DNA of 64,000 nucleotides from Mesorhizobium shangrilense (lineage in GTDB: Bacteria > Pseudomonadota > Alphaproteobacteria > Rhizobiales > Rhizobiaceae): contig NZ_JAQGPN010000001.1 in the NCBI RefSeq assembly GCF_028826155.1, positions 3,601,501-3,665,500 on the forward strand, written 5' to 3'. A model generated the notes under the pieces. That model was not told the DNA's origin, did no database searches, and saw only the letters and a list, made by a program, of their open reading frames with translations. How positions within the stretch are numbered: position 1 is the first letter of the stretch; each line of letters opens with the position of its first letter. Below are positions 57,207 through 64,000 of this stretch, one piece after another. Position numbers and translations under genes: made by a program.

Positions 57207-59303
57207 ATGTCAGTCCAGTGGTGCAGCCGCCTCGTGCTGATCGCGGCGCTCTCGCTCCTCGTACCTGCCGGCACGCCAGCGGTGTCCGGCGCTTCCAAGG
57301 TGCCCGGCGCCGCGAAGGTGGCTACCTTCCCCGGCACGCCCCCCAGCACCGAGAAGACCGGACGTCTCGACATCATCACCACCGCATCGATCCCGCGCGC
57401 ACCCGCCTTCATGGAGGATGCCGGCGCAGTCAGCATGGCCGAGCTGAAGCGCGGCCTGGACGCCCTCGCAGTAGGCGACGTGCGGACAGCCTGGACCGCG
57501 CGCGAAGCGCTGATCGAAGGATCTCTCGATCACCACATCATGACGTGGGCCATCGCGATCGGCGGAGGCCTCGCCAGCCATGAGATCGCGGGGGCCGCGC
57601 GAGCACTGCATGATTGGCCGGGCGTGGACATGCTGCGCAGGAACGGCGAGCGGGCGCTCTTCAGGGAGAATCCCCCGCCGAACGTGGTGCTCGAAACGCT
57701 CGGAAGCATGCCGCCACAAACAGCCGAAGGCGCGAGAGCCCTTGCGCGCGCCCACCTCGCCCTCGACGACCGGACGGCAGCGCAGAAGGTGATCGGTCCG
57801 TTCTGGCGCACGGAAAAGCTCGAAGCGCGAGACGAGGCCGCAATCCTCAAGGAGTTCGGCGAACTCCTCACTAAATCGGATCATCGGTTCCGCATGGAGC
57901 GGATGCTCTATGCCGAGCGGATCCGCTCCGCCGAGCGCGTTGCGCCACGCGCGGGCGCGGAGCAACTGCAGAAAGCATGGGCGGCCGTGCTGCGCGGAGA
58001 AAAAGGCGCGGCAAAGCTGCTCGCCGCCGTGCCCGCCGACCAGAGATCGGCCGGCTTCTATTTTGCTGAGGCCAGACTCTTGCGGCGCGCGGAGCAGTTC
58101 GCCAAGGCCGCCGCAGCCATGGCGAAGGCGCCCAAGGATGGCGAAAGCCTGGTCGACCCGGACGCGTGGTGGATCGAGCGCCGCGTGCTTTCGCGTGAAT
58201 TGATGGACATTGGCGATGTGAAGGGCGCCTATGGCGTGGCCGCCTCGCATTCCGCACAGAACCCCAGCAATGCGGTAGACGCCGAGTTCCATGCCGGCTG
58301 GTACGCGCTGCGCGGGCTGAACGAGCCGGTCAAGGCGGCCAGGCATTTCGCCCGGATCGCCGAGATCGCGGACGGGCCAATCTCGTCCTCGCGCGCCTAT
58401 TATTGGATGGGGCGTGCCGCGGAAGCAGGCGCGCCCGGCGATGCAAAAACCTACTATCGGAAGGCCGCCGGCTACGGCACGGCCTTCTATGGACAGTTGG
58501 CGGCCCAAAGAATCGGCCTCTCCATCATCAACGTGCCCAACCCCGAGCCCAGCGCGTCCGACCTCCGGAGCTTTGCGCGCCGCGAATCGGTCCAGGCGAT
58601 CGCTCGTCTCGAGGCAGCCGGCCATGCAGGTCTCGCCGACCGGCTCTACCGCGACCTCGCCGTCCAGCTGACGAGCGCCGGCGAAATGGCGCTGTTGACC
58701 GCCAAGGCAGAGAAGCGCGGCAACCATTTCTTTTCGCTGCGGCTTGCCAAAGCTGCCGCGCGCCGTGGCATCGATATCGGCGGACTCGCGCATCCGGTCG
58801 GGGTGATCCCGCCCTCCGCCGACATCAAGGACGCGGGCAAGGCCCTCGCCTATGCGATCGCGCGGCAGGAGAGCGAATTCAACATCGGCGCGGTCTCGAA
58901 AGCCGGCGCGCTGGGGCTGCTGCAACTCCTGCCCGGTACAGCCAAGGACATGGCGGAGCGGAACGGCCTGCCCTTCTCCAAGGCGCGGCTGACAACCGAC
59001 GCCGGCTATAATGCGACGCTCGGGGCCGCCTTCCTCGGCGAGCAGCTCGAGCGCTTCGACGGCTCCTACATCCTCACTTTCGCCGGGTACAATGCCGGCC
59101 CCTCCCGTGCGTCGCAGTGGATCAAGCGCTACGGCGATCCTCGCGGCAAGGACATCGATACGGTCGTAGACTGGATCGAGAGAATTCCCTTCACGGAAAC
59201 GCGCGGCTACGTGCAACGCGTCATGGAGAATTATCAGGTCTACAAGATGCGACTGACGGGACAGTTCAATATCGTCGGAGATCTGGTGCATGGACGGCAA
59301 TAG
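57207..59303 (+). CDS. soluble lytic murein transglycosylase
   Basis: 698 residues from ATG 57207, with GGAAGGGG upstream. Signal peptide SRLVLIAALSLLVPAGTPAV. A long alpha-superhelical (TPR-like) U domain fills residues ~60-500 and the SLT domain is at the C-terminus: AYAIARQESEFNIGAVSKAG with the catalytic Glu, ALGLLQLLPGTAKDMAERNG, and NATLGAAFLGEQLERFDGSY. Cleaves glycan strands forming 1,6-anhydro ends. Divergent from dapA, whose product supplies diaminopimelate for the same wall. Confidence 0.95.
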   Translation: MSVQWCSRLVLIAALSLLVPAGTPAVSGASKVPGAAKVATFPGTPPSTEKTGRLDIITTASIPRAPAFMEDAGAVSMAELKRGLDALAVGDVRTAWTAREALIEGSLDHHIMTWAIAIGGGLASHEIAGAARALHDWPGVDMLRRNGERALFRENPPPNVVLETLGSMPPQTAEGARALARAHLALDDRTAAQKVIGPFWRTEKLEARDEAAILKEFGELLTKSDHRFRMERMLYAERIRSAERVAPRAGAEQLQKAWAAVLRGEKGAAKLLAAVPADQRSAGFYFAEARLLRRAEQFAKAAAAMAKAPKDGESLVDPDAWWIERRVLSRELMDIGDVKGAYGVAASHSAQNPSNAVDAEFHAGWYALRGLNEPVKAARHFARIAEIADGPISSSRAYYWMGRAAEAGAPGDAKTYYRKAAGYGTAFYGQLAAQRIGLSIINVPNPEPSASDLRSFARRESVQAIARLEAAGHAGLADRLYRDLAVQLTSAGEMALLTAKAEKRGNHFFSLRLAKAAARRGIDIGGLAHPVGVIPPSADIKDAGKALAYAIARQESEFNIGAVSKAGALGLLQLLPGTAKDMAERNGLPFSKARLTTDAGYNATLGAAFLGEQLERFDGSYILTFAGYNAGPSRASQWIKRYGDPRGKDIDTVVDWIERIPFTETRGYVQRVMENYQVYKMRLTGQFNIVGDLVHGRQ

Positions 59304-59407
59304 GCGCGGCATGCCTCCTCGCCGCGGCAGAGCTTGATCGGCTCTCGTCGCTCGCGTACCCATGACGCCGGGTGCGCGGCCAAGCCGCACGAGGAGCGAT
59401 GTCCGCC

Positions 59408-60295
59408 ATGTCCGAAACCACCGAATTCAGCGACTTCTTCTATGAATCGGCGGACGGGCTGAGACTTCACGCCCGCGTCTATGGAAAGGACCGGAAAGGC
59501 CGGCTTCCGGTCGTGTGCCTGCCCGGACTGACGCGCAACGCGCGGGATTTCCACCGCCTGGCCCGGTTTCTGTCGCAGCAGGCTCCGGTTCCGCGCCGGG
59601 TCGTCGCGTTCGACTATCGCGGCCGCGGACTGTCGGCGTACGATCCGAACTGGCAGAATTATACCGTGGGCGCGGAACTGGCAGACATCCTGCTGGGTCT
59701 CGACGCGCTGAACATTCACCGCGCGCTCTTCATCGGCACCTCGCGAGGCGGCCTGATTGTGCAGGTCATGGCGGCGTTCAAGCCGCAGGTGATCGCAGCG
59801 GCGGTCCTCAACGATATCGGACCCGTCGTTGAGCGCCAGGGCCTCGAAGCGATCCGAAACTATCTCGACAATCAGGTGCGTCTCCAATCGCTTGCCGAAG
59901 CTATCGAGGCCCAGAAGAAGATCCATGGGCACGCCTTCCCTGCTCTCGCCGACGAGGACTGGGCGGCAATGGGAGACGCGCTCTACCGAATCGAGCATGG
60001 CCTGCCGGTGCCGGATTTCGACCCGGAACTCGTCAAGACCCTGACCTCGGGCGATCCCGACCAGCCCCTCCCGCAGCTCTGGAAGGAGTTCGATGCACTC
60101 GCCGGCAGGCCGGTCCTGGCGATACGCGGCGCCAATTCGACGCTTCTGTCCGAATCGACTCTTGCGGAAATGGCGAAACGCAGCCCTCAGATGGAGACGA
60201 TCACAGTCGAGGGCCAGGGGCACGCGCCCTTTCTGGAGAGCGGCGACCTGCCTGAGCGGATCGCCGCTTTCTTCGATCGGGCGGAGCGCCGCTGA
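59408..60295 (+). CDS. alpha/beta hydrolase
   Basis: 295 residues from ATG 59408; the ATG at 59399 is an alternative with GAGGAG too close. PVVCLPGLTRNARDFHRLAR, VVAFDYRGRGLSAYDPNWQN, nucleophile in FIGTSRGGLIVQVMAAFKPQ (GTSRGG), then VLAIRGANSTLLSESTLAEM and the His in VEGQGHAPFLES. Cytoplasmic, substrate unknown. It is 104 nt after the transglycosylase and ends before a bidirectional terminator. Confidence 0.92.
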   Translation: MSETTEFSDFFYESADGLRLHARVYGKDRKGRLPVVCLPGLTRNARDFHRLARFLSQQAPVPRRVVAFDYRGRGLSAYDPNWQNYTVGAELADILLGLDALNIHRALFIGTSRGGLIVQVMAAFKPQVIAAAVLNDIGPVVERQGLEAIRNYLDNQVRLQSLAEAIEAQKKIHGHAFPALADEDWAAMGDALYRIEHGLPVPDFDPELVKTLTSGDPDQPLPQLWKEFDALAGRPVLAIRGANSTLLSESTLAEMAKRSPQMETITVEGQGHAPFLESGDLPERIAAFFDRAERR

Positions 60296-60467
60296 CCGAA
60301 AGTCGAAGAGCTATCCTGCACAGTCCCGTTGGGAGGCGCTCTCCGGTTCGCCAACACCAGATCAAGGTAAAGTACGATCCGGCGGACCGCCGCGCCAATC
60401 GCCCAATGCAGCATCCGCGCATTCGGGGCCTTGGTCACCGAGCCCAATCCCACCCCGTTGATAAACG

Positions 60468-60496
60468 AAAAACCCGGCGGTTGCCCGCCGGGTTTT
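60468..60496 (-). terminator. bidirectional terminator between hydrolase and porin 1
   Basis: Stem CCCGGCGG (60473-60480) / CCGCCGGG (60485-60492), 4-nt loop TTGC, flanked by A5 on the left and T4 on the right. It ends the porin on the minus strand (UUUUU) and can also act on the plus strand. Confidence 0.88.
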
Positions 60497-60518
60497 CACG
60501 AACGATCAGCTCAGCCGA

Positions 60519-61688
60519 TCAGAAGCTGCGCTGGAAGCGGATGATGCCGCCGAATGCGTCATCGTCGCCGTTGTCGTAGTAGTCGATTTCAGGCGTGATC
60601 CGGAAGCCCGGGACCAGTTCGTACTGGACGTTCAACGAAGCGCCGAACTGCTCCGAGTCGTCATAGCCGAGCTGCAGGTTCATGACGGCCTTCTCGGAGA
60701 CCTGCGCGGTCATGCCGCCCCAGATCGCCCACTCGCCGCCCCAAGGCTTGTAGAAGTTGGCGCCAGTCTCGCCGATGATCAGGAGACCCGTATCCGGATC
60801 GACACCGACCACCTCATCGGCGTCATCGTCACCCCAGCCGCCCATCAAGAAGAACGACAGGGCTTCGGTAGCCTTGATGTCCAAGCGCGCCTTGACAGCC
60901 CAGTTCTCATGGATGCTGTCGTAGCCGCCAACGATGCCGATGCCGCCCCAGCCCTGCGTGAACTTCGCACCGGCAACCACGTGCGGGACGTAGCTGTCGA
61001 TCGAGTAGTCATGGCCGTAGGAGTCGTCCGCGCCGGTTTCGAGCGAGACGATCGCCGAGAAGCCGTTGCCGGTCGAGAAGGTGTAGCTGATCAGGTTGGT
61101 GTCGAACGGACCGTAGGGCACCAGATCGTCGGCGATGACGCCGCCGGCATAGTCGAGGAACACGGTATAGGCAGATTCGTCCTTACCGACGCGGAAGCCG
61201 CCAAGTTCGATCCAGGCGAAGTTCAGCGTAACGGAGGTGCCGTCATAGCCGTTGGTGCCGCCAGCCGAGTCGGCGAACCCGTCACCGTCGGTGTCGAAGA
61301 TCACCGGGCCGCTCGGGGAGCCGTTGCCCCACTGGAAGCGGGTTTCCGTGTAGGTCTTCAGGGTGCCGAGTTCGGTCTCGGTGCCGGTCCAGGTCTGCAG
61401 CGACAGACGTGCATACTTGTTCCAGGTCTCGTTGATGCTGCCGTCCTCGTGATCGACCGCAGAACGCTCCCAGAGATCGCCGCCAGACGCCTGGTAACGG
61501 ACGTAGCCGCCGATGCGCAGGCAGGTCTCGGTGCCCGGAATGTAGAAGTAGCCGGTGCCGTACACGTCGCAGACGCGAACGTATTCCACCGGCTCCGGCT
61601 CGGCAATCACGACCGCGTCAGCGGCCTGTGCGCCGGACACTGCGACGAGGGCCGCCGCCGAGCCGAGAAGAAGGCTCTTGATGCTCAT
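60519..61688 (-). CDS. outer membrane porin, copy 1
   Basis: 389 residues. Signal peptide MSIKSLLLGSAAALVAVSGA ending AQA, then ADAVVIAEPEPVEYVRV, the two-Cys motif CDVYGTGYFYIPGTETC, IGGYVRYQASGG and alternating beta-strand sequence to a terminal Phe (RFQRSF), the outer-membrane sorting signal. This is the porin type of the Rhizobium/Mesorhizobium group (Porin_2-like). A distinctive loop at residues 132-140, DTDGDGFAD, looks like a Ca-binding DxDxDG loop and is absent from copy 2. Divergent partner of copy 2. Confidence 0.95.
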   Translation of the reverse strand: MSIKSLLLGSAAALVAVSGAQAADAVVIAEPEPVEYVRVCDVYGTGYFYIPGTETCLRIGGYVRYQASGGDLWERSAVDHEDGSINETWNKYARLSLQTWTGTETELGTLKTYTETRFQWGNGSPSGPVIFDTDGDGFADSAGGTNGYDGTSVTLNFAWIELGGFRVGKDESAYTVFLDYAGGVIADDLVPYGPFDTNLISYTFSTGNGFSAIVSLETGADDSYGHDYSIDSYVPHVVAGAKFTQGWGGIGIVGGYDSIHENWAVKARLDIKATEALSFFLMGGWGDDDADEVVGVDPDTGLLIIGETGANFYKPWGGEWAIWGGMTAQVSEKAVMNLQLGYDDSEQFGASLNVQYELVPGFRITPEIDYYDNGDDDAFGGIIRFQRSF

Positions 61689-62411
61689 TTCTGACCTCCA
61701 GTCAAAAGTTAAAGTACCGGGTCTGGGCTATATTTGCTGAAGGACAGCTGCTCCCTGTCCCATCCCCTACTTGAAAAAGGCCCGCTAGGCGCTCCCTCTT
61801 CCTCGCCAACTCTTACCGATGCTGATTTGCCGTTCAACCCTGACAATTCAAATGTGGCGGTTGCCCCACCTGTATGCCCAATCGCTGTTGCGAAAAGGAC
61901 ACGTTTTGGCCACGCTATTTACTTCCACGTAACCATCAAGAGGCTGACAACTCGCAACTTCATACGTGTGCAGACGAATACTTGCGGTCGACTCAGCTTG
62001 ATTGAGCTCCATCTGACTCGCAACCTCCGCGCGAGCGCCGCCAGCCGGCAGCCTCTTGAGCCGGGCTGCGCCCGCCCTTGACGCCCGAGAAGTAACGCGA
62101 CCCTCGAGGAGGACAAGGCGGCGAGACGACTGCCATAGGTTGAAGCGGAGGCGGCTCTCAATTTCTGTGTCTTTTTGGTCACAACTGCATCCGCCCAAGC
62201 CGATGCAACGGCCATAATCGTTGTATGAGGTTGAATGCACGCTCCGACTCGATATGAGTCCGCTCTCGAAGGGGGCGTGCTTCGGCTGCATTCTTCAAAG
62301 TTGGGAATGGGGGCTAGGGGATGGGGCAGGGAACGCCGGTTTAGGCGAGTACCCATACTTTTCAGCATTATACCCGGACTCGATACTTTAACCATTGATT
62401 GGAGGTACCAC
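61689..62411. other. intergenic region between divergent porins
   Basis: 723 bp. The outermost ~35 bp on each side are similar leaders: ACTTTAAC followed by the TGGAGGT or TTGGAGGT ribosome site before the ATG. The centre is lower in GC than its surroundings and has no gene with convincing features; open frames on the minus strand here lack start signals. Two promoters must be here, but I could not fix their boxes. Confidence 0.6.
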
Positions 62412-63572
62412 ATGAACATCAAGAGCCTTCTTCTCGGCTCTGCTGCGGCCCTGGTCGCAGTGTCCGGCGCCCGCGCTGCCGACGCAGTCGTGATCGCCGA
62501 GCCGGAGCCCGTCGAATACGTTCGCGTTTGCGACGTGTACGGCACCGGCTACTTCTACATCCCGGGCACCGAGACCTGCCTGCGCATCGGCGGCTACGTC
62601 CGTTACCAGATCTCGGGCGGCGACCTGTGGGAGCGTTCCGCGACCGACCATCAGGACGGTAGCGAAAACGAGACCTGGAACAAGTATGCACGTCTGTCGC
62701 TGCAGACCTGGACCGGCACCGAGACCGAACTCGGCACCCTGAAGACCTTCACCGAGACCCGCTTCACGTGGGGCAACGGTGGCACGAGCGGCCCGGCGAT
62801 CTTCCGCGACCGGAACGGTAACCTGGTGCCCGGCGGCAGCAACGGCTATGACGGCACCTCCGTCTCGCTGAACTTCGCCTGGATCGAACTCGGCGGCTTC
62901 CGCGTCGGCAAGGACGAATCGGCCTACACGACCTTCCTCGGCTACGCCGGCGCGGTCATCTCGGACGACATGGTCCCCTACGGTCCGTTCGACACCAACC
63001 TCATCAGCTACACCTTCAACGGCGGCAACGGCTTCTCGGCGATCGTCTCGCTCGAAACCGGCAAGGACGGTTCGTACGGCCACGACTACTCGATCGACAG
63101 CTACGTCCCGCACATCGTTGCCGGTGCGAAGTTCGCGCAGGATTGGGGTAGCATCGGCCTCGTCGGCGGCTACGACAGCATCCACGAAGCTTGGGCCGTC
63201 AAGGCGCGCCTGGACGTCAAGGCGACCGACACCATCTCGCTCTTCCTGATGGCCGGTTACGGCGACGACGGCGCCGAAGAGGTCGTCGGTCGCAATGCGG
63301 CGGGCGAGCTGGTCGTCGCTACGACGGGCGCCAACTTCTACAAGCCGTGGGGCGGCGAGTGGGCCATCTGGGGCGGCGCGAGCGCCCAGGTGTCCGACAA
63401 GGCCAAGGTCAACCTGCAGCTCGCCTATGACGACTCCGAGGCTTTCGGCGCTTCGATCAACGTCAACTACGACCTGGTTCCGGGCTTCCGCATCACGCCG
63501 GAAATCGACTACTACGACAACGGCGTCGACGACGCCTGGGGCGGCGTGATCCGCTTCCAGCGCAGCTTCTAA
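62412..63572 (+). CDS. outer membrane porin, copy 2
   Basis: 386 residues from ATG 62412, GGAGG at 62401-62405. Signal peptide MNIKSLLLGSAAALVAVSGA ending ARA, then the same mature start and two-Cys motif as copy 1. Most residues are identical by eye; differences concentrate in loops: FRDRNGNLVPGGSNG replaces the DTDGDGFAD loop, and VVGRNAAGELVVATTG replaces VVGVDPDTGLLIIGETG. Ends with terminal Phe (RFQRSF). Trimeric general-diffusion porin by family. Followed by a terminator. Confidence 0.95.
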   Translation: MNIKSLLLGSAAALVAVSGARAADAVVIAEPEPVEYVRVCDVYGTGYFYIPGTETCLRIGGYVRYQISGGDLWERSATDHQDGSENETWNKYARLSLQTWTGTETELGTLKTFTETRFTWGNGGTSGPAIFRDRNGNLVPGGSNGYDGTSVSLNFAWIELGGFRVGKDESAYTTFLGYAGAVISDDMVPYGPFDTNLISYTFNGGNGFSAIVSLETGKDGSYGHDYSIDSYVPHIVAGAKFAQDWGSIGLVGGYDSIHEAWAVKARLDVKATDTISLFLMAGYGDDGAEEVVGRNAAGELVVATTGANFYKPWGGEWAIWGGASAQVSDKAKVNLQLAYDDSEAFGASINVNYDLVPGFRITPEIDYYDNGVDDAWGGVIRFQRSF

Positions 63573-63595
63573 TCAGCTGAGCTGATCGTTGTTGG

Positions 63596-63621
63596 GCCCG
63601 GCGGTTTACCGCCGGGCCTTT
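63596..63621 (+). terminator. terminator after porin copy 2
   Basis: Stem GCCCGGCGG (63596-63604) / CCGCCGGGC (63609-63617), 4-nt loop TTTA, then CTTT. It begins 23 nt after the stop. The stem sequence is closely similar to that of the porin 1 terminator, consistent with duplication. Confidence 0.85.
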
Positions 63622-63712
63622 CATATCAATCTGACGCATGCGGCTTGGCTATATTTGCGCAACCGCGACCCCGAATGCCGCCGGCAACGCCTCGCGCCAA
63701 CACCTCTTCGAT

Positions 63713-63741
63713 TTGTCGTCGGGAAAGCGCTTGAATATAGG
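63713..63741 (+). promoter_or_regulatory. promoter of the tRNA-Ser gene
   Basis: TTGTCG (63713-63718), 17-bp spacer, TATAGG (63736-63741). Initiation would be near 63748, about 20 nt before the tRNA 5' end, leaving a short leader for RNase P. Confidence 0.55.
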
Positions 63742-63767
63742 AACCCGGCAGGCTATGCGGACGCCAC

Positions 63768-63858
63768 GGAGAGGTGGCCGAGTGGTCGAAGGCGCTCCCC
63801 TGCTAAGGGAGTAGAGGTCAAAAGCTTCTCGAGGGTTCGAATCCCTTCCTCTCCGCCA
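63768..63858 (+). tRNA. tRNA-Ser(GCU)
   Basis: 91 nt including an encoded CCA. Acceptor stem GGAGAGG (63768-63774) pairs with CCTCTCC (63848-63854). D-arm GGCCGAGTGGTCGAAGGC, anticodon stem CTCCC/GGGAG around loop CTGCTAA (anticodon GCT, reading AGC/AGU), a long variable arm (TAGAGGTCAAAAGCTTCTC) typical of tRNA-Ser, and T-arm GGGTTCGAATCCC. Confidence 0.95.
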
Positions 63859-64000
63859 TTGGCCGCCGTTGCACCCCATCCTGCGCTGTTTCCGCCGATC
63901 ACCGGACCGCCACCGAGCGGCAGGGTACGCTACCGATAGTGCGCACATCCCGACCGATGTCGGCCCAGCTGTGAATTGGCCAGCGCGATATCGGCAGCTT
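63859..64000. other. end of window after tRNA-Ser
   Basis: 142 bp with no recognisable gene. tRNA-Ser 3' ends are frequent integration sites, but there is no integrase or repeat of the tRNA end inside this stretch. Confidence 0.4.

Noticed and set aside
57210..59390. 726-residue frame antisense to the lytic transglycosylase
   Set aside because: Antisense shadow; the plus strand has signal peptide and SLT motifs.
61848..62291. 147-residue minus-strand frame between the porins
   Set aside because: No ribosome site, no recognisable domain, and it occupies the expected promoter region of both porins.
63768..64000. Integrated element at the tRNA-Ser 3' end
   Set aside because: No integrase gene or duplicated tRNA end is present in the 142 bp available after the tRNA.

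Overview
The window looks like chromosomal DNA of a high-GC alphaproteobacterium of the order Hyphomicrobiales (Rhizobiales), most likely the Phyllobacteriaceae/Mesorhizobium group. The basis is the gene order (rpsF-rpsR-rplI; dnaB-radA-cvpA-purF; rpoZ-rsh-pyrE-acpS-lepB-rnc-era-recO; smpB-dapA with a divergent lytic transglycosylase), the porin type (AD-rich mature start, CDVYGTGYFYIPGTETC motif, terminal Phe) and family markers such as TIGR02301 and DUF2778. This assignment is inferred from recalled family knowledge; no database search was possible. No prophage, insertion sequence, CRISPR array or integrase was seen.

Layout. 0-5 kb: the 3' part of a DUF2778 cell-wall-type protein, a very unusual secreted Gly/Asp-repeat protein, a MarR-GNAT pair and a small conserved protein. 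5-6.7 kb: ribosomal proteins S6, S18 and L9 with a strong terminator. 6.8-10.6 kb: cyclopropane fatty acid synthase, a YnfA-type membrane protein, an Rsm22-like methyltransferase and another methyltransferase. 10.8-16.7 kb: dnaB, radA (apparently starting at CTG), cvpA, purF and an SDR. 16.8-21.6 kb: a secreted lectin-like protein, the psd-pssA phospholipid operon and a Cys-rich ArsR regulator coupled to an Atm1-type ABC exporter. 21.6-25.7 kb: a LysM protein, LOG-family protein, GST and RarD.

25.8-31.8 kb is a minus-strand cluster: cysS, then VOC > GFA > GFA > GFA > pip > cimA, in which all five consecutive junctions of the last six genes are 4-nt ATGA overlaps. 32-41.8 kb holds small conserved proteins, an SRAP/NUDIX divergent pair, an unusual dihydroorotase, a YgfZ-HD pair, a GNAT-RimK pair in which the RimK-like ATP-grasp gene is frameshifted, and an ECF sigma/anti-sigma pair with a candidate autoregulatory promoter. 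41.9-52 kb holds an MFS transporter and the conserved recO-era-rnc-lepB-acpS-pyrE-rsh-rpoZ block, interrupted by a Gfo/Idh/MocA oxidoreductase. 52-57 kb: a NYN-domain protein overlapping a family 5 uracil-DNA glycosylase, a DUF1127-like protein, a second MFS transporter, smpB and dapA. 57-64 kb: a soluble lytic transglycosylase, an alpha/beta hydrolase, two closely similar porins in divergent orientation (a natural inverted repeat) and a tRNA-Ser(GCU).

How it fits together: most genes are housekeeping (translation, replication/repair, purine and pyrimidine synthesis, phospholipid synthesis, stringent response, envelope). The items most worth a second look are the coupled GFA cluster, the ArsR-Atm1 metal module with an operator on its start codon, the Gly-Asp tract protein, the inverted porin pair with exchanged surface loops, the CTG start of radA, the Gln-for-His change in the dihydroorotase and the broken RimK-like gene beside an intact GNAT.
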